This document shows, one piece after another, positions 1-6,530 of a DNA stretch of 6,624 nt. How positions within the stretch are numbered: position 1 is the first letter of the stretch; every line of letters starts with the position of its first letter. Source of the DNA: Candidatus Dadabacteria bacterium. GTDB taxonomy: Bacteria > Bdellovibrionota_C > UBA2361 > J135. Below the pieces are notes generated by a model. That model worked only from the letters and a program-made list of their open reading frames with translations, was not told where the DNA came from and made no database searches. The stretch lies in the NCBI GenBank assembly GCA_003694225.1, contig RFKT01000006.1:1-6624 (forward strand), read 5' to 3'. The translations under genes were made by a program, and so were the position numbers.

Positions 1-444
1 CTCTACAAGAAAACTGCGGGAGGCTTCCAAGATCTCTAACTCTTTTTCGGCGTTTTCAATTGCCACAAGCCCTTTAAAGAGGGCCTCATAGGGTTTTTCA
101 GGATCATGGGGAAGCGGCTTTATAAGGGCGTTACACACCTCGCAAAAGAGTGTTGCGGCAGAGATCTTGCTAATTGATGCGGCAAAGGATGGAAACAGCG
201 TTTCTCTCTGAAAAGATAGTAGAAATCCCATCTTAGAGAAATCCCTTACCTGAGCTTTCAATGTGCCTTGTGACAATATGTCCAAGCCGCCCGGAAATCT
301 TTTAGTACTTTTTTTGGCTCCTCGCGCCATAAATGTTAGCTTGCCGTAACCGTGTGTCAGGGCTGTAACTATTATATTTGTATCCCCATAAGGAATGGTT
401 TTGGTAATAATGGCCGGCGATTCTATCTCTTGTTTGTTTTTCAC
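1..444 (-). CDS. recO: DNA repair protein RecO, N-terminal part (gene runs off the left edge)
   Basis: RecO works with RecF and RecR to load RecA onto SSB-coated single-stranded DNA during recombinational gap repair in the cytoplasm. Reading the minus strand from a GTG at 444-442 gives 148 uninterrupted codons to the window edge. Residues about 9-80 match the RecO OB-fold pattern: an opening A-I-I-T-K-T-I-P-Y-G-D stretch, then L-T-x-x-Y-G-K-L-T-F-M-A-R-G-A-K-K, then R-F-P-G-G-L-D-I-L. The helical domain follows with E-V-C-N-A-L-I and Y-E-A-L-F-K-G-L. The family is usually about 240-260 residues, so roughly 100 C-terminal residues, including any zinc-binding cysteines, lie outside. The reading frame is closed upstream by a TAA at 477-475, and GTG is the only conventional start before the conserved region. 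The gene is divergent from grpE. The family call is firm from the N-terminal motif; the exact start is less certain. Confidence 0.88.
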   Translation of the reverse strand, partial: MKNKQEIESPAIITKTIPYGDTNIIVTALTHGYGKLTFMARGAKKSTKRFPGGLDILSQGTLKAQVRDFSKMGFLLSFQRETLFPSFAASISKISAATLFCEVCNALIKPLPHDPEKPYEALFKGLVAIENAEKELEILEASRSFLVE

Positions 445-461
445 TGCAGCAGTTGTAATTT

Positions 462-467
462 CTCCTT
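462..467 (-). promoter_or_regulatory. Shine-Dalgarno-like AAGGAG upstream of recO, oddly far from the start
   Basis: On the minus strand a strong AAGGAG lies 17 bases before the GTG at 444, against a usual spacing of 5-9. No ATG, GTG or TTG in the recO frame lies between them; an ATT codon follows after only 2 bases. The ACTG-CTG-CAGT sequence just before and into the GTG can form a 4-bp hairpin. Either the ribosome tolerates the spacing or a rare start codon is used. Confidence 0.4.
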
Positions 468-548
468 CTAATGGTTATAGCTAATATCAATGGATTGGGT
501 AAAGAGGGCTTGTTTTTTTGTTTTATCTGTTAATTTGTAAGTAGCTCT

Positions 549-552
549 GAGG
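549..552 (+). promoter_or_regulatory. GAGG ribosome-binding motif almost touching the grpE ATG
   Basis: The only purine-rich match to the 16S rRNA tail before grpE is GAGG, with a single base between it and the ATG at 554. An in-frame TGA at 548-550 rules out any earlier start. The next in-frame ATG is codon 110, inside the conserved core, so the ATG at 554 stands despite the short spacing. Confidence 0.35.
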
Positions 553-553
553 A

Positions 554-1228
554 ATGGCTAAAAAAGAACAAAAAAAGAAAAAAAAAGGCAAGGCAGCCGA
601 GACTCCGCAGGCTGAGGTCAGTGAAGAACATCCTGATTTGAATAAACTAAATGGCGGGGAGGAGTCTTCTAAGAGAGAAAACGGAGAGGAAGCTGCCTCA
701 GAAGATCTGGTGGCTAAGATCAGAGAGCTTGAAAAGGAGGTGTTAGAACATAAGGAGAATTATTTAAGGGCGTTGGCTGACCTTGAAAACTATAAAAAGA
801 GGGCCATTAGAGAACGGGCTGATCTTATCAAATATTCAGGTGAAAAGGTTCTGTTCGACCTTCTAGAAATCGTAGATAACATGGAAAGAGCGCTTGAGAG
901 CTCCGAGGCAGATCCTGAATCACTTAGGGAGGGGGTATCGATGATTTATCAGATGCTGAAAGATCTGCTGGAAAAACATGAAGTTAGGGGCGAAAGCGCT
1001 GTTGGCAAAAGGTTTGATCCCGAAATCCACAATGCCTTAAGCCAGGTGCCTGCTGAACAAAATGAGCCCGGAACTGTTGTAGGGGAGTTGAAAAAGCCTT
1101 ATTTTTTCAAGGATAAGCTCTTAAGGGAGGGGCAGGTAGTAGTTGCTGTAAAGGAGGAAGGCAAGGAGGAGAGAGAAGGGGAGGAAAAAAGTGGAAAGGA
1201 GGATGCAAAAACAGATAACCTTGCGTAG
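554..1228 (+). CDS. grpE: GrpE, nucleotide exchange factor for DnaK
   Basis: GrpE acts in the cytoplasm as a dimer that opens the DnaK nucleotide-binding domain and releases ADP, which resets the chaperone cycle. The 224-residue product has three parts. Residues 1-50 are a charged, probably disordered tail that begins with a lysine-rich block. Residues about 51-140 are heptad-like helices for the long coiled coil and the four-helix bundle, including the L-R-A-L-A-D-L-E-N-Y-K-K-R segment typical of the family. Residues about 150-200 are the beta-wing, with F-D-P-E-I-H-N-A-L, G-T-V-V-G-E-L and L-L-R-E-G-Q-V-V-V-A-V. After the wing comes an extra Lys/Glu tail of about 25 residues, longer than in E. 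coli GrpE (197 residues). The family G-Y and R-P-A positions in the wing read P-Y and R-E-G here. It is the first gene of the rightward chaperone cluster. The family call is secure. Confidence 0.96.
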   Translation: MAKKEQKKKKKGKAAETPQAEVSEEHPDLNKLNGGEESSKRENGEEAASEDLVAKIRELEKEVLEHKENYLRALADLENYKKRAIRERADLIKYSGEKVLFDLLEIVDNMERALESSEADPESLREGVSMIYQMLKDLLEKHEVRGESAVGKRFDPEIHNALSQVPAEQNEPGTVVGELKKPYFFKDKLLREGQVVVAVKEEGKEEREGEEKSGKEDAKTDNLA

Positions 1229-1445
1229 ATATAGGATTTATTGTTGTCCTTCTGTGCTTGCAGAGATGATTTTGTATTATGACTTGCAATAAAGTAAGGT
1301 TACCTCCTTGAATAGTTTAAGGTTAGTGCTTAAAGAATTAAGAGGATGGTTGAGGTAGTATAGGAGGTGGATTTCGTAACCGTCGTAAGTGGGCAATTGT
1401 GTCTTTAATTTGTCTTTTACTAGGAGTCAATAAGAGGTAGCTACT
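1229..1445 (+). promoter_or_regulatory. Leader region between grpE and dnaK, no gene seen
   Basis: These 217 bases are long for an interior operon gap and may hold a separate dnaK promoter. I see no convincing coding sequence and no hairpin plus T-run terminator after grpE. A weak sigma-70-like pair is TTGAAT at 1308-1313 and TAAAGA at 1331-1336 with a 17-base spacer; the preceding C also makes CTTGAA, the core of a sigma-32 -35 box, but no CCCCAT-like -10 follows. An AGGAGG at 1362-1367 has no usable start codon after it. The dnaK ribosome-binding site is AGAGGT at 1433-1438. No CIRCE operator is present. Promoter content is inference. Confidence 0.35.
1316..1342 (+). repeat. Overlapping short inverted repeats in the dnaK leader
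   Basis: TTTAAG (1316-1321) pairs perfectly with CTTAAA (1329-1334) across a 7-base loop. The CTTAA at 1329-1333 also pairs with TTAAG at 1338-1342 across a 4-base loop. The middle arm is shared, so the two hairpins exclude each other. The arms are short and AT-rich, so chance is possible; as DNA the three half-sites could also serve as an operator. The spacing and sequence do not match CIRCE. Confidence 0.3.
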
Positions 1446-3380
1446 ATGGGTAAAATTATAGGGATAGATTTAGGTACAACTAATTCATGTGTTGCAGTTA
1501 TGGAAGGCGGTAAGCCGGTGGTTATCGCTAATAGCGAAGGGAGCCGAACTACTCCCTCAGTTGTGGCAGTGACGGAATCTGGTGAAAGGCTGGTCGGGCA
1601 GGTTGCAAAGCGACAAGCTGTTACAAATCCTAAAAACACTATCTTTGCTGTAAAGAGGCTTATAGGAAGGAAATTTGATAGTGAGGAAGTAAAGGCTGCC
1701 CAAAAGGTGCTCCCTTATGAGATTGTAAAAGCTCCTAATGGAGATGCTTGGGTAAAACTTGGCGGAGAAGATAAAAGCCCTCAAGAGATCTCAGCTCAGA
1801 TTCTTGCAAAGATGAAGCAGACTGCTGAGGATTATTTGGGTGAAGAGGTAAAAGAAGCTGTCATAACAGTGCCAGCTTATTTTAGCGATTCCCAAAGGCA
1901 GGCCACAAAGGATGCTGGTAGAATAGCGGGTTTGGAGGTCAAGAGGATTATAAATGAGCCCACCGCCGCATCGCTTGCCTATGGACTTGATAAGGAAGGC
2001 GAAAAAACCATAGCGGTGTTTGATTTGGGAGGTGGAACCTTTGATATTTCTATCCTTGAATTGGGTGATGGAGTTTTTGAGGTTAAGTCAACTAACGGCG
2101 ACACTTATCTCGGTGGAGAGGACTTTGATCTGAAGATCGTTGAGTATCTTGTTGAAGAATTTAAGAAGGATCAAGGCATAGATCTCAGGAATGATACGCT
2201 GGCTTTGCAAAGGCTAAAAGAAGGAGCTGAAAAGGCAAAACATGAGCTATCAACTAGGGCTGAAACGGATATCAATCTTCCCTTTATTACTGCTGATGCT
2301 TCCGGTCCAAAGCATTTAAATTTGAAGCTTACAAGGGCGAAGTTAGAGGCGCTCTGCAGTGATCTGTTGGATCGCCTAGAGGAGCCGTGCAGAATAGCCT
2401 TAAAGGACGCAGGAAAATCCCCGAGTGACATAACAGAGATTATCCTTGTTGGTGGCATGACCCGTATGCCTGCTGTGCAGGAAAGAGTGAAGAAAATATT
2501 TGGTAAAGAGCCGTCAAAGAATGTTAATCCAGATGAGGCTGTGGCAATTGGAGCGGCTATACAGGGCGGCGTTCTGCAGGGCGATGTAAAGGATGTACTT
2601 TTGTTGGATGTAACACCGCTAAGCCTTGGTATTGAGACTTACGGTGGGGTTTTTACTAAGCTTATTGAGAAGAACACCACAATTCCTACCAGAAAATCGC
2701 AGGTGTTCTCAACCGCCGCAGATAACCAGCCAGCTGTCTCTATCCATGTGCTTCAGGGCGAAAGGGAGATGGCGGCAGATAATAAAACGCTGGGCCGATT
2801 TGATCTTGTTGGTATCCCTCCCGCTCCGCGCGGAGTGCCTCAAATAGAGGTTACCTTTGACATTGATAGTAATGGCATAGTCCATGTGTCGGCGAAAGAC
2901 TTGGGTACTGGCAAGGAGCAATCTATTAAAATAACTGCAAGCTCAGGCCTCTCTGAAGAGGAGATAGAAAGGATGGTGAAGGATGCTGAGGCCCATGCTG
3001 AGGAGGATAGGAGAAAGAGAGAATTAGTTGAGGCGAGAAATAATCTAGATAGCTTGATATATTCCACTGAAAAATCCATGGCTGACATTAAGGATAAGCT
3101 CAGTGAAAGTGAAACTAAAGAGCTGAACGATGTCTTGGAAGAGTCTAAGAAGGCTCTGGAACAGGATGATGTGTCTAAGATAAGAGAAGCTATGGAAAAG
3201 CTGACTAAGGCATCCCACAAATTGTCTGAGGAGGTATATAAGAAGGCTAGTGCTTCATCGACTGCTGCTGCTCAAAGCGCTGGAGAGAATCAGTCAAATG
3301 GGGACAGCTCTTCTGCTAAGACCGCCTCGTCATCAGATGATGATGTAGTGGAGGCTGATTTCGAAGAGGTTAGGAATTAA
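1446..3380 (+). CDS. dnaK: Molecular chaperone DnaK (Hsp70)
   Basis: DnaK is the ATP-driven Hsp70 that binds exposed hydrophobic segments of client proteins in the cytoplasm, working with DnaJ and GrpE. The 644-residue length is typical (E. coli 638). The nucleotide-binding domain spans about 1-385: phosphate loop G-I-D-L-G-T-T-N-S at 6-14, catalytic Lys70, the Gram-negative-type insertion around 78-105, the second phosphate motif D-L-G-G-G-T-F-D at 193-200 with autophosphorylation-site Thr198, and the adenosine motif I-L-V-G-G-M-T-R at 333-340. The interdomain linker [13 protein letters not shown] starts at 383. The beta substrate-binding domain runs to about 500 and the helical lid to about 600. 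A Ser/Ala-rich tail follows, ending in E-E-V-R-N where many relatives have E-E-V-K. The ATG start is supported by AGAGGT seven bases upstream (1433-1438). dnaJ follows 24 bases downstream. All key residues appear intact. Confidence 0.98.
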   Translation: MGKIIGIDLGTTNSCVAVMEGGKPVVIANSEGSRTTPSVVAVTESGERLVGQVAKRQAVTNPKNTIFAVKRLIGRKFDSEEVKAAQKVLPYEIVKAPNGDAWVKLGGEDKSPQEISAQILAKMKQTAEDYLGEEVKEAVITVPAYFSDSQRQATKDAGRIAGLEVKRIINEPTAASLAYGLDKEGEKTIAVFDLGGGTFDISILELGDGVFEVKSTNGDTYLGGEDFDLKIVEYLVEEFKKDQGIDLRNDTLALQRLKEGAEKAKHELSTRAETDINLPFITADASGPKHLNLKLTRAKLEALCSDLLDRLEEPCRIALKDAGKSPSDITEIILVGGMTRMPAVQERVKKIFGKEPSKNVNPDEAVAIGAAIQGGVLQGDVKDVLLLDVTPLSLGIETYGGVFTKLIEKNTTIPTRKSQVFSTAADNQPAVSIHVLQGEREMAADNKTLGRFDLVGIPPAPRGVPQIEVTFDIDSNGIVHVSAKDLGTGKEQSIKITASSGLSEEEIERMVKDAEAHAEEDRRKRELVEARNNLDSLIYSTEKSMADIKDKLSESETKELNDVLEESKKALEQDDVSKIREAMEKLTKASHKLSEEVYKKASASSTAAAQSAGENQSNGDSSSAKTASSSDDDVVEADFEEVRN

Positions 3381-3393
3381 GTATATATACACC

Positions 3394-3398
3394 AAGGT
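3394..3398 (+). promoter_or_regulatory. AAGGT ribosome-binding site that fixes the dnaJ TTG start
   Basis: AAGGT sits in the 24-base dnaK-dnaJ gap, with the GG seven bases before the TTG at 3405. The resulting N-terminus, [12 protein letters not shown], is the standard DnaJ beginning. No ATG exists in frame near this point, so the TTG start is well supported. Confidence 0.6.
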
Positions 3399-3404
3399 CT
3401 TCCA

Positions 3405-4550
3405 TTGGCAAAAAGGGATTGTTATGAAATTCTTGGGGTATCGAAAGATGCCAGTATAGACGAGATTAAAAAAGCGTACAGAAAGCTGGCGTTAAAATAC
3501 CATCCTGACAAAAATCCGGGAGACAAGGAGGCGGAAGAGAAGTTTAAAGAGGCTACAGAAGCCTATTCTATTCTGAGTGATCCTGATGCTCGGGCGAAGT
3601 ACGATCAATTTGGCTACGCAGCTTTTGATCAAGGAGGCGGCGGGGGAAGTGGATTCTATGGGTTCGGAGATTTTTCTGGGTTTGAGGATATTTTCGGAGA
3701 TCTTTTTGGATCGGATATATTTAGTTCGTTTTTCGGATCAGCCTTTGGCGGTGCAAGGGCAGGAAGGAAAAGGGGTTATAGGGGGAGGGATCTAAAAATC
3801 TCTCTTCAAGTCAGCTTTGAAGAAGCCGCATTTGGAACAGAGAAGAAGGTAGCTGTCTCCCGGCAAGTTGTGTGCGATGAATGCCGCGGGAGCGGAGCTG
3901 AGAAGGGCACTAGCCTTCAGACCTGTGCTCAATGTAACGGCACTGGTCAAATCAGGCTTCAGCAGGGGTTTTTTGCCATAAGCCGCACATGCCATGTATG
4001 TGGAGGAAAAGGTGAAGTTGTAAAGAGGCCGTGCAAAAAGTGTCGCGGGGAAGGGCGCGTTAGTGAAAGAAAGAAGATTAATATCAAAGTGCCAGCAGGT
4101 ATAGAACACGGTCAAAGGTTAAAGCTTAGGGGAGAGGGGGATAGCGGAGAGCACGGAGGGCCTCCAGGTGATCTCTATGTACAGATTAAGATAAAGCCTC
4201 ATCCAATCTTTGAAAGAAACGGTGCTGATGTAATCTGTGAGGTCCCCATCAGTTATCCAGTGGCTGTTTTAGGGGGAAAAATTTTGGTGCCGACTCTTGA
4301 TGGCGAGGTAAATTTGAAAATACCTCCCGGTACTCCTTCAGGAAAGGTATTTCGGCTGAGAGGCAAGGGGGTTACAGTGCTCGGTTCTTCGGCAAGGGGA
4401 GACCAGCATGTAAAGGTATCTATAGTGGTGCCGAAAAGAATTTCTGAAGAAGAAAGAAAATTGCTTGAAAAACTCAAAGAAACCCGTAATGTAGGATGCA
4501 AGGGCCAAGGGGATGGATTTATTGGCCGAGTAAAAGATATGTTTTCATAG
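3405..4550 (+). CDS. dnaJ: Chaperone protein DnaJ (Hsp40, type I)
   Basis: DnaJ delivers unfolded substrates to DnaK and stimulates its ATPase in the cytoplasm. The 381-residue protein has the full type I layout. The J domain occupies about 5-70, with the essential H-P-D at 33-35 in [10 protein letters not shown] Gly/Phe-rich segment at about 76-118 includes D-I-F motifs. Four CxxCxGxG zinc motifs start at Cys157, Cys174, Cys196 and Cys210, enough for both zinc sites. The C-terminal substrate-binding beta domains follow, including G-E-G-D and G-D-L-Y-V and a second-domain R-L-R-G-K-G. The end, G-R-V-K-D-M-F-S, is a common DnaJ terminus. All four zinc motifs separate it from CbpA-type co-chaperones. 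The start is a TTG with a matching ribosome-binding site. It lies 24 bases after dnaK and is surely in the same transcription unit. Confidence 0.97.
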   Translation: MAKRDCYEILGVSKDASIDEIKKAYRKLALKYHPDKNPGDKEAEEKFKEATEAYSILSDPDARAKYDQFGYAAFDQGGGGGSGFYGFGDFSGFEDIFGDLFGSDIFSSFFGSAFGGARAGRKRGYRGRDLKISLQVSFEEAAFGTEKKVAVSRQVVCDECRGSGAEKGTSLQTCAQCNGTGQIRLQQGFFAISRTCHVCGGKGEVVKRPCKKCRGEGRVSERKKINIKVPAGIEHGQRLKLRGEGDSGEHGGPPGDLYVQIKIKPHPIFERNGADVICEVPISYPVAVLGGKILVPTLDGEVNLKIPPGTPSGKVFRLRGKGVTVLGSSARGDQHVKVSIVVPKRISEEERKLLEKLKETRNVGCKGQGDGFIGRVKDMFS

Positions 4551-4586
4551 TTGTGTTTTCTTGTTGCTGATTAAGGATCGTTGATT

Positions 4587-4592
4587 GAGGAG
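4587..4592 (+). promoter_or_regulatory. GAGGAG motif favouring the GTG start of the lipoprotein gene
   Basis: GAGGAG stands 3 bases before GTG 4596. A competing pair is AAGGA at 4573-4577, also 3 bases before TTG 4581 in the same frame. The GTG start gives a shorter n-region starting Met-Arg-Arg before the hydrophobic stretch, which looks more like a normal lipoprotein signal, and GTG is the commoner start codon. The choice remains tentative. Confidence 0.4.
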
Positions 4593-4595
4593 CTC

Positions 4596-6452
4596 GTGCG
4601 GAGATACCCTGCTTATGCAGCATTATCTGTTTTAATGGCTCTTGCACTCTTTGGGTGCAGTTCTTCTTTTCCTGTACGTTTCCCTGCAGGTTCAAATATA
4701 CCTCGGCCAAGCGAGCACCCATACAGCCCTGTCAAGATGTCTAACCTTCCTGCAGAAAGGGGGGAGTCAACGCAGAAAGGGGGGCCGAAAAGATTCCCTT
4801 GGGAGAGGTGGGGGAGGCATATCGATATGAATGGATCCCCTATCCGGAATTTTTATATCAAAAAAGGTGATGATCTTATTGAAGAGGGCTTGCGTAAGGA
4901 AGCGCTTTCATTTTACCTGCGTGCCCAAAAGGAAAGCATTAGCGCAGCTGAGAGAGAAGCCCTTATTTATAGGATCGCATCGTGCTATTTGGTGTTAGAT
5001 CGTCCAGGAAAAGCACTGGTAATTCTTACAAAGTACTTTAAAGGAAGATCTCAGGGAGTCTCTTCCGTCGGGATCCGGTTCTCTCTTCTATTTGCCTATG
5101 CATACGGAAGGAAAGGAGATTATGACCAAAGCCTGGCGTGGTTTAGCCGGGTCTACAGGCTGGCAAGAGGCAAAGGAGGGTTCGCCGCTGAAGCACGTGA
5201 AGGAGTTTCAGCCCTTTTATCTTCCATTCCTAAAGATGAGCTGGATGTAGTGTATGAATCTTGGAGAAGCGAGCCTTTTGTGGGACCTATAGTCGCTAGA
5301 GTGCGCGCTGACAGAGCATCTGGCTTGAGGAAGAGCGCCTATATCTTTGGAGGAAGCAGAGGGGATGATTATCAGCAGTTTGAGGCAAAAGCTCGATCTC
5401 CTACCAGCGGGAGAGGCGCACAGCTGGGAGTTCTGTTGCCCCTTAGTGGCAGATATTCTCTTCTCGGCTCTCATACTAAAAATGGCATTGAGCTTGCTAT
5501 GATGGGGTACGGCTCAGAATATGCGCCTAGGTTTGTTGATACTCAGGGAAATTCGTTGCTGGCTGAAGAGTATTATTTAGATCTGGCAAATGCAGGTTCT
5601 CGCGTTGTAATAGGCCCTCTCCTATCTGATTCCTTTGAAGCTATAACTACGCATCGGGGGGAAGTTCCCCTTCTGTCTTTTTCAAAGAAGGAATCAAAGG
5701 GCGGCAAATACTTTTCTCTTGGCGTATCAGTGCATAGTCAAGTTGAAAGCCTTGTTGTGTCGGCATATCGCTCATTAGGTCTAACAAGGTATGCCATTAT
5801 ATATCCTGACAGTCGCTCTGGATATGAGTTTGCGGAGGAGTATAAGCGAATTCTACGACGATTAGGATTAACTCTTAGTTATGAGGCTTCATACAGCCAC
5901 GGTAGAGATGAGGAATTTGTGCCGCTTGCAGAGGAGCTCGAACAGAGTAATTCTCAAGCGTTGTTTATTCCAGATCTGATTGGCAAAGCTGTCCTCTTCC
6001 TTTCCAATGTCTCGCCTTCATATAGGGAGCGATTAAAGATCTTAGGCCCCGCTGTTTGGGATGATAGGAAGAAGCTTTCCAGGGTGCGAACAATACTTGA
6101 GGGGGCGATGTTTGTGACACCTTTTTATAAAGAGAGCAACAGAGAGCTAGTGCGCAAGTTTGTATCCGCATACAAGAATAAATTCGGTTTTGAACCTGAC
6201 TTTTTGGCTGCGCAGGGATTTGACGGGGCTACTATGGTGGCCGCAGCGTTAAAGAGGAGCGAAGAGGAGTCTATCACGTTTGAGGATGCATTTTTGGCTA
6301 TAAGAGGATACGAGGGGCTTACAGGCTTGATTAATGTGCATCCAGATGGGGAGGTGGAGAGGTTTTACAGCATATTGGAGATAAAAGACGGAAAGATTGT
6401 TGAGATTACTCCATCCGCCTATTTGGCCAAGGCACACAATAGCGACCTTTAA
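4596..6452 (+). CDS. LpoA-like outer-membrane lipoprotein: TPR-like region plus periplasmic-binding domain (penicillin-binding protein activator family)
   Basis: The product (618 residues from GTG 4596; 623 if TTG 4581 is used) begins with an Arg-Arg n-region, a hydrophobic segment and a lipobox ending L-F-G-C. Cys21 would be lipidated, and Ser at +2 predicts Lol-dependent transfer to the outer membrane. A Pro/Gly/Lys-rich linker runs to about residue 85. Residues about 88-205 form amphipathic helix pairs resembling three TPR units (for example K-E-A-L-S-F-Y-L-R-A and G-D-Y-D-Q-S-L-A-W-F). From about 275 to 605 is a type I periplasmic-binding fold, opening Q-L-G-V-L-L-P-L-S-G-R-Y and including R-V-V-I-G-P-L-L-S-D, A-I-I-Y-P-D-S-R-S-G-Y and A-A-Q-G-F-D-G-A. 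In Enterobacteria this combination is LpoA, which activates the peptidoglycan synthase PBP1A. In more distant groups the domain may instead bind a small ligand, as branched-chain amino acid receptors do. It lies 45 bases after dnaJ on the same strand, so co-transcription is likely. The fold and location are well supported; the cell-wall role is inferred. Confidence 0.82.
   Translation: MRRYPAYAALSVLMALALFGCSSSFPVRFPAGSNIPRPSEHPYSPVKMSNLPAERGESTQKGGPKRFPWERWGRHIDMNGSPIRNFYIKKGDDLIEEGLRKEALSFYLRAQKESISAAEREALIYRIASCYLVLDRPGKALVILTKYFKGRSQGVSSVGIRFSLLFAYAYGRKGDYDQSLAWFSRVYRLARGKGGFAAEAREGVSALLSSIPKDELDVVYESWRSEPFVGPIVARVRADRASGLRKSAYIFGGSRGDDYQQFEAKARSPTSGRGAQLGVLLPLSGRYSLLGSHTKNGIELAMMGYGSEYAPRFVDTQGNSLLAEEYYLDLANAGSRVVIGPLLSDSFEAITTHRGEVPLLSFSKKESKGGKYFSLGVSVHSQVESLVVSAYRSLGLTRYAIIYPDSRSGYEFAEEYKRILRRLGLTLSYEASYSHGRDEEFVPLAEELEQSNSQALFIPDLIGKAVLFLSNVSPSYRERLKILGPAVWDDRKKLSRVRTILEGAMFVTPFYKESNRELVRKFVSAYKNKFGFEPDFLAAQGFDGATMVAAALKRSEEESITFEDAFLAIRGYEGLTGLINVHPDGEVERFYSILEIKDGKIVEITPSAYLAKAHNSDL
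4752..4784 (+). repeat. Two 13-base direct repeats with G6 runs inside the lipoprotein gene
   Basis: GCAGAAAGGGGGG occurs at 4752-4764 and again at 4772-4784, a period of 20 bases. Because 20 is not a multiple of three, the copies are read in different frames: A-E-R-G-E, then Q-K-G-G-P. They fall in the unstructured linker between the lipidated cysteine and the TPR-like helices. G6 runs and short direct repeats are possible sites for slippage or deletion. Confidence 0.6.
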
Positions 6453-6530
6453 CATTATAACGTACTGCTGTTATGAGTGTGGTTTGTATTCTGAAAAAAG
6501 ATTTTTACAAATGAATTGGATGAGAGAAAA

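Larger units (their letters stand above)
445..553. promoter_or_regulatory. Divergent recO/grpE intergenic region, presumed to hold both promoters
   Basis: This AT-rich gap of 109 bases separates two divergent genes, so promoters for both directions are expected here by logic. On the minus strand there is a TATAAC at 479-474 that could be a -10 element for recO, with only a weak TTACCC 17 bases upstream; this would leave almost no leader before the AAGGAG. On the plus strand the T-rich stretch 510-526 contains TTGTTT but no good -10 at the right spacing. I see no sigma-32 type promoter (CTTGAA plus CCCCAT) and no CIRCE inverted repeat. The assignment is inferred from gene orientation. Confidence 0.35.

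Noticed and set aside
302..490. Minus-strand ATG ORF of 62 codons
   Set aside because: It overlaps recO in another frame, and the RecO reading has clear family motifs; this one has none.
1203..1292. 29-codon ORF starting ATG 1203 directly after AAAGGAGG and overlapping the grpE end
   Set aside because: The purine motif touches the ATG with no spacer, the peptide shows no recognisable feature, and the motif is explained by the polypurine grpE tail.
1316..1335. Possible CIRCE half-site around GGTTAGTGCTTAA
   Set aside because: The sequence does not match TTAGCACTC or GAGTGCTAA, and no partner lies nine bases away.
2840..3220. Minus-strand ORF of 126 codons inside dnaK
   Set aside because: It is antisense to the conserved substrate-binding and lid region, is Ser/Leu-rich as expected from antisense of Glu/Lys codons, and has no independent support.
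3354..3377. DnaK C-terminal EEVRN binding the TPR-like lipoprotein, by analogy with eukaryotic EEVD-TPR contacts
   Set aside because: The lipoprotein is predicted to lie outside the cytoplasm and the motif is not EEVD, so contact with DnaK is implausible.
4635..4637. ATG 4635 as the lipoprotein start
   Set aside because: It would leave only seven residues before the lipobox cysteine, too short for a signal peptide; the upstream GTG gives a proper Arg-Arg n-region.
6455..6476. Hairpin TTATAAC / GTTATGA after the lipoprotein stop as a terminator
   Set aside because: The stem is 7 bp, AT-rich with one G-U pair, has an 8-base loop and is not followed by a T-run, so termination is not supported.
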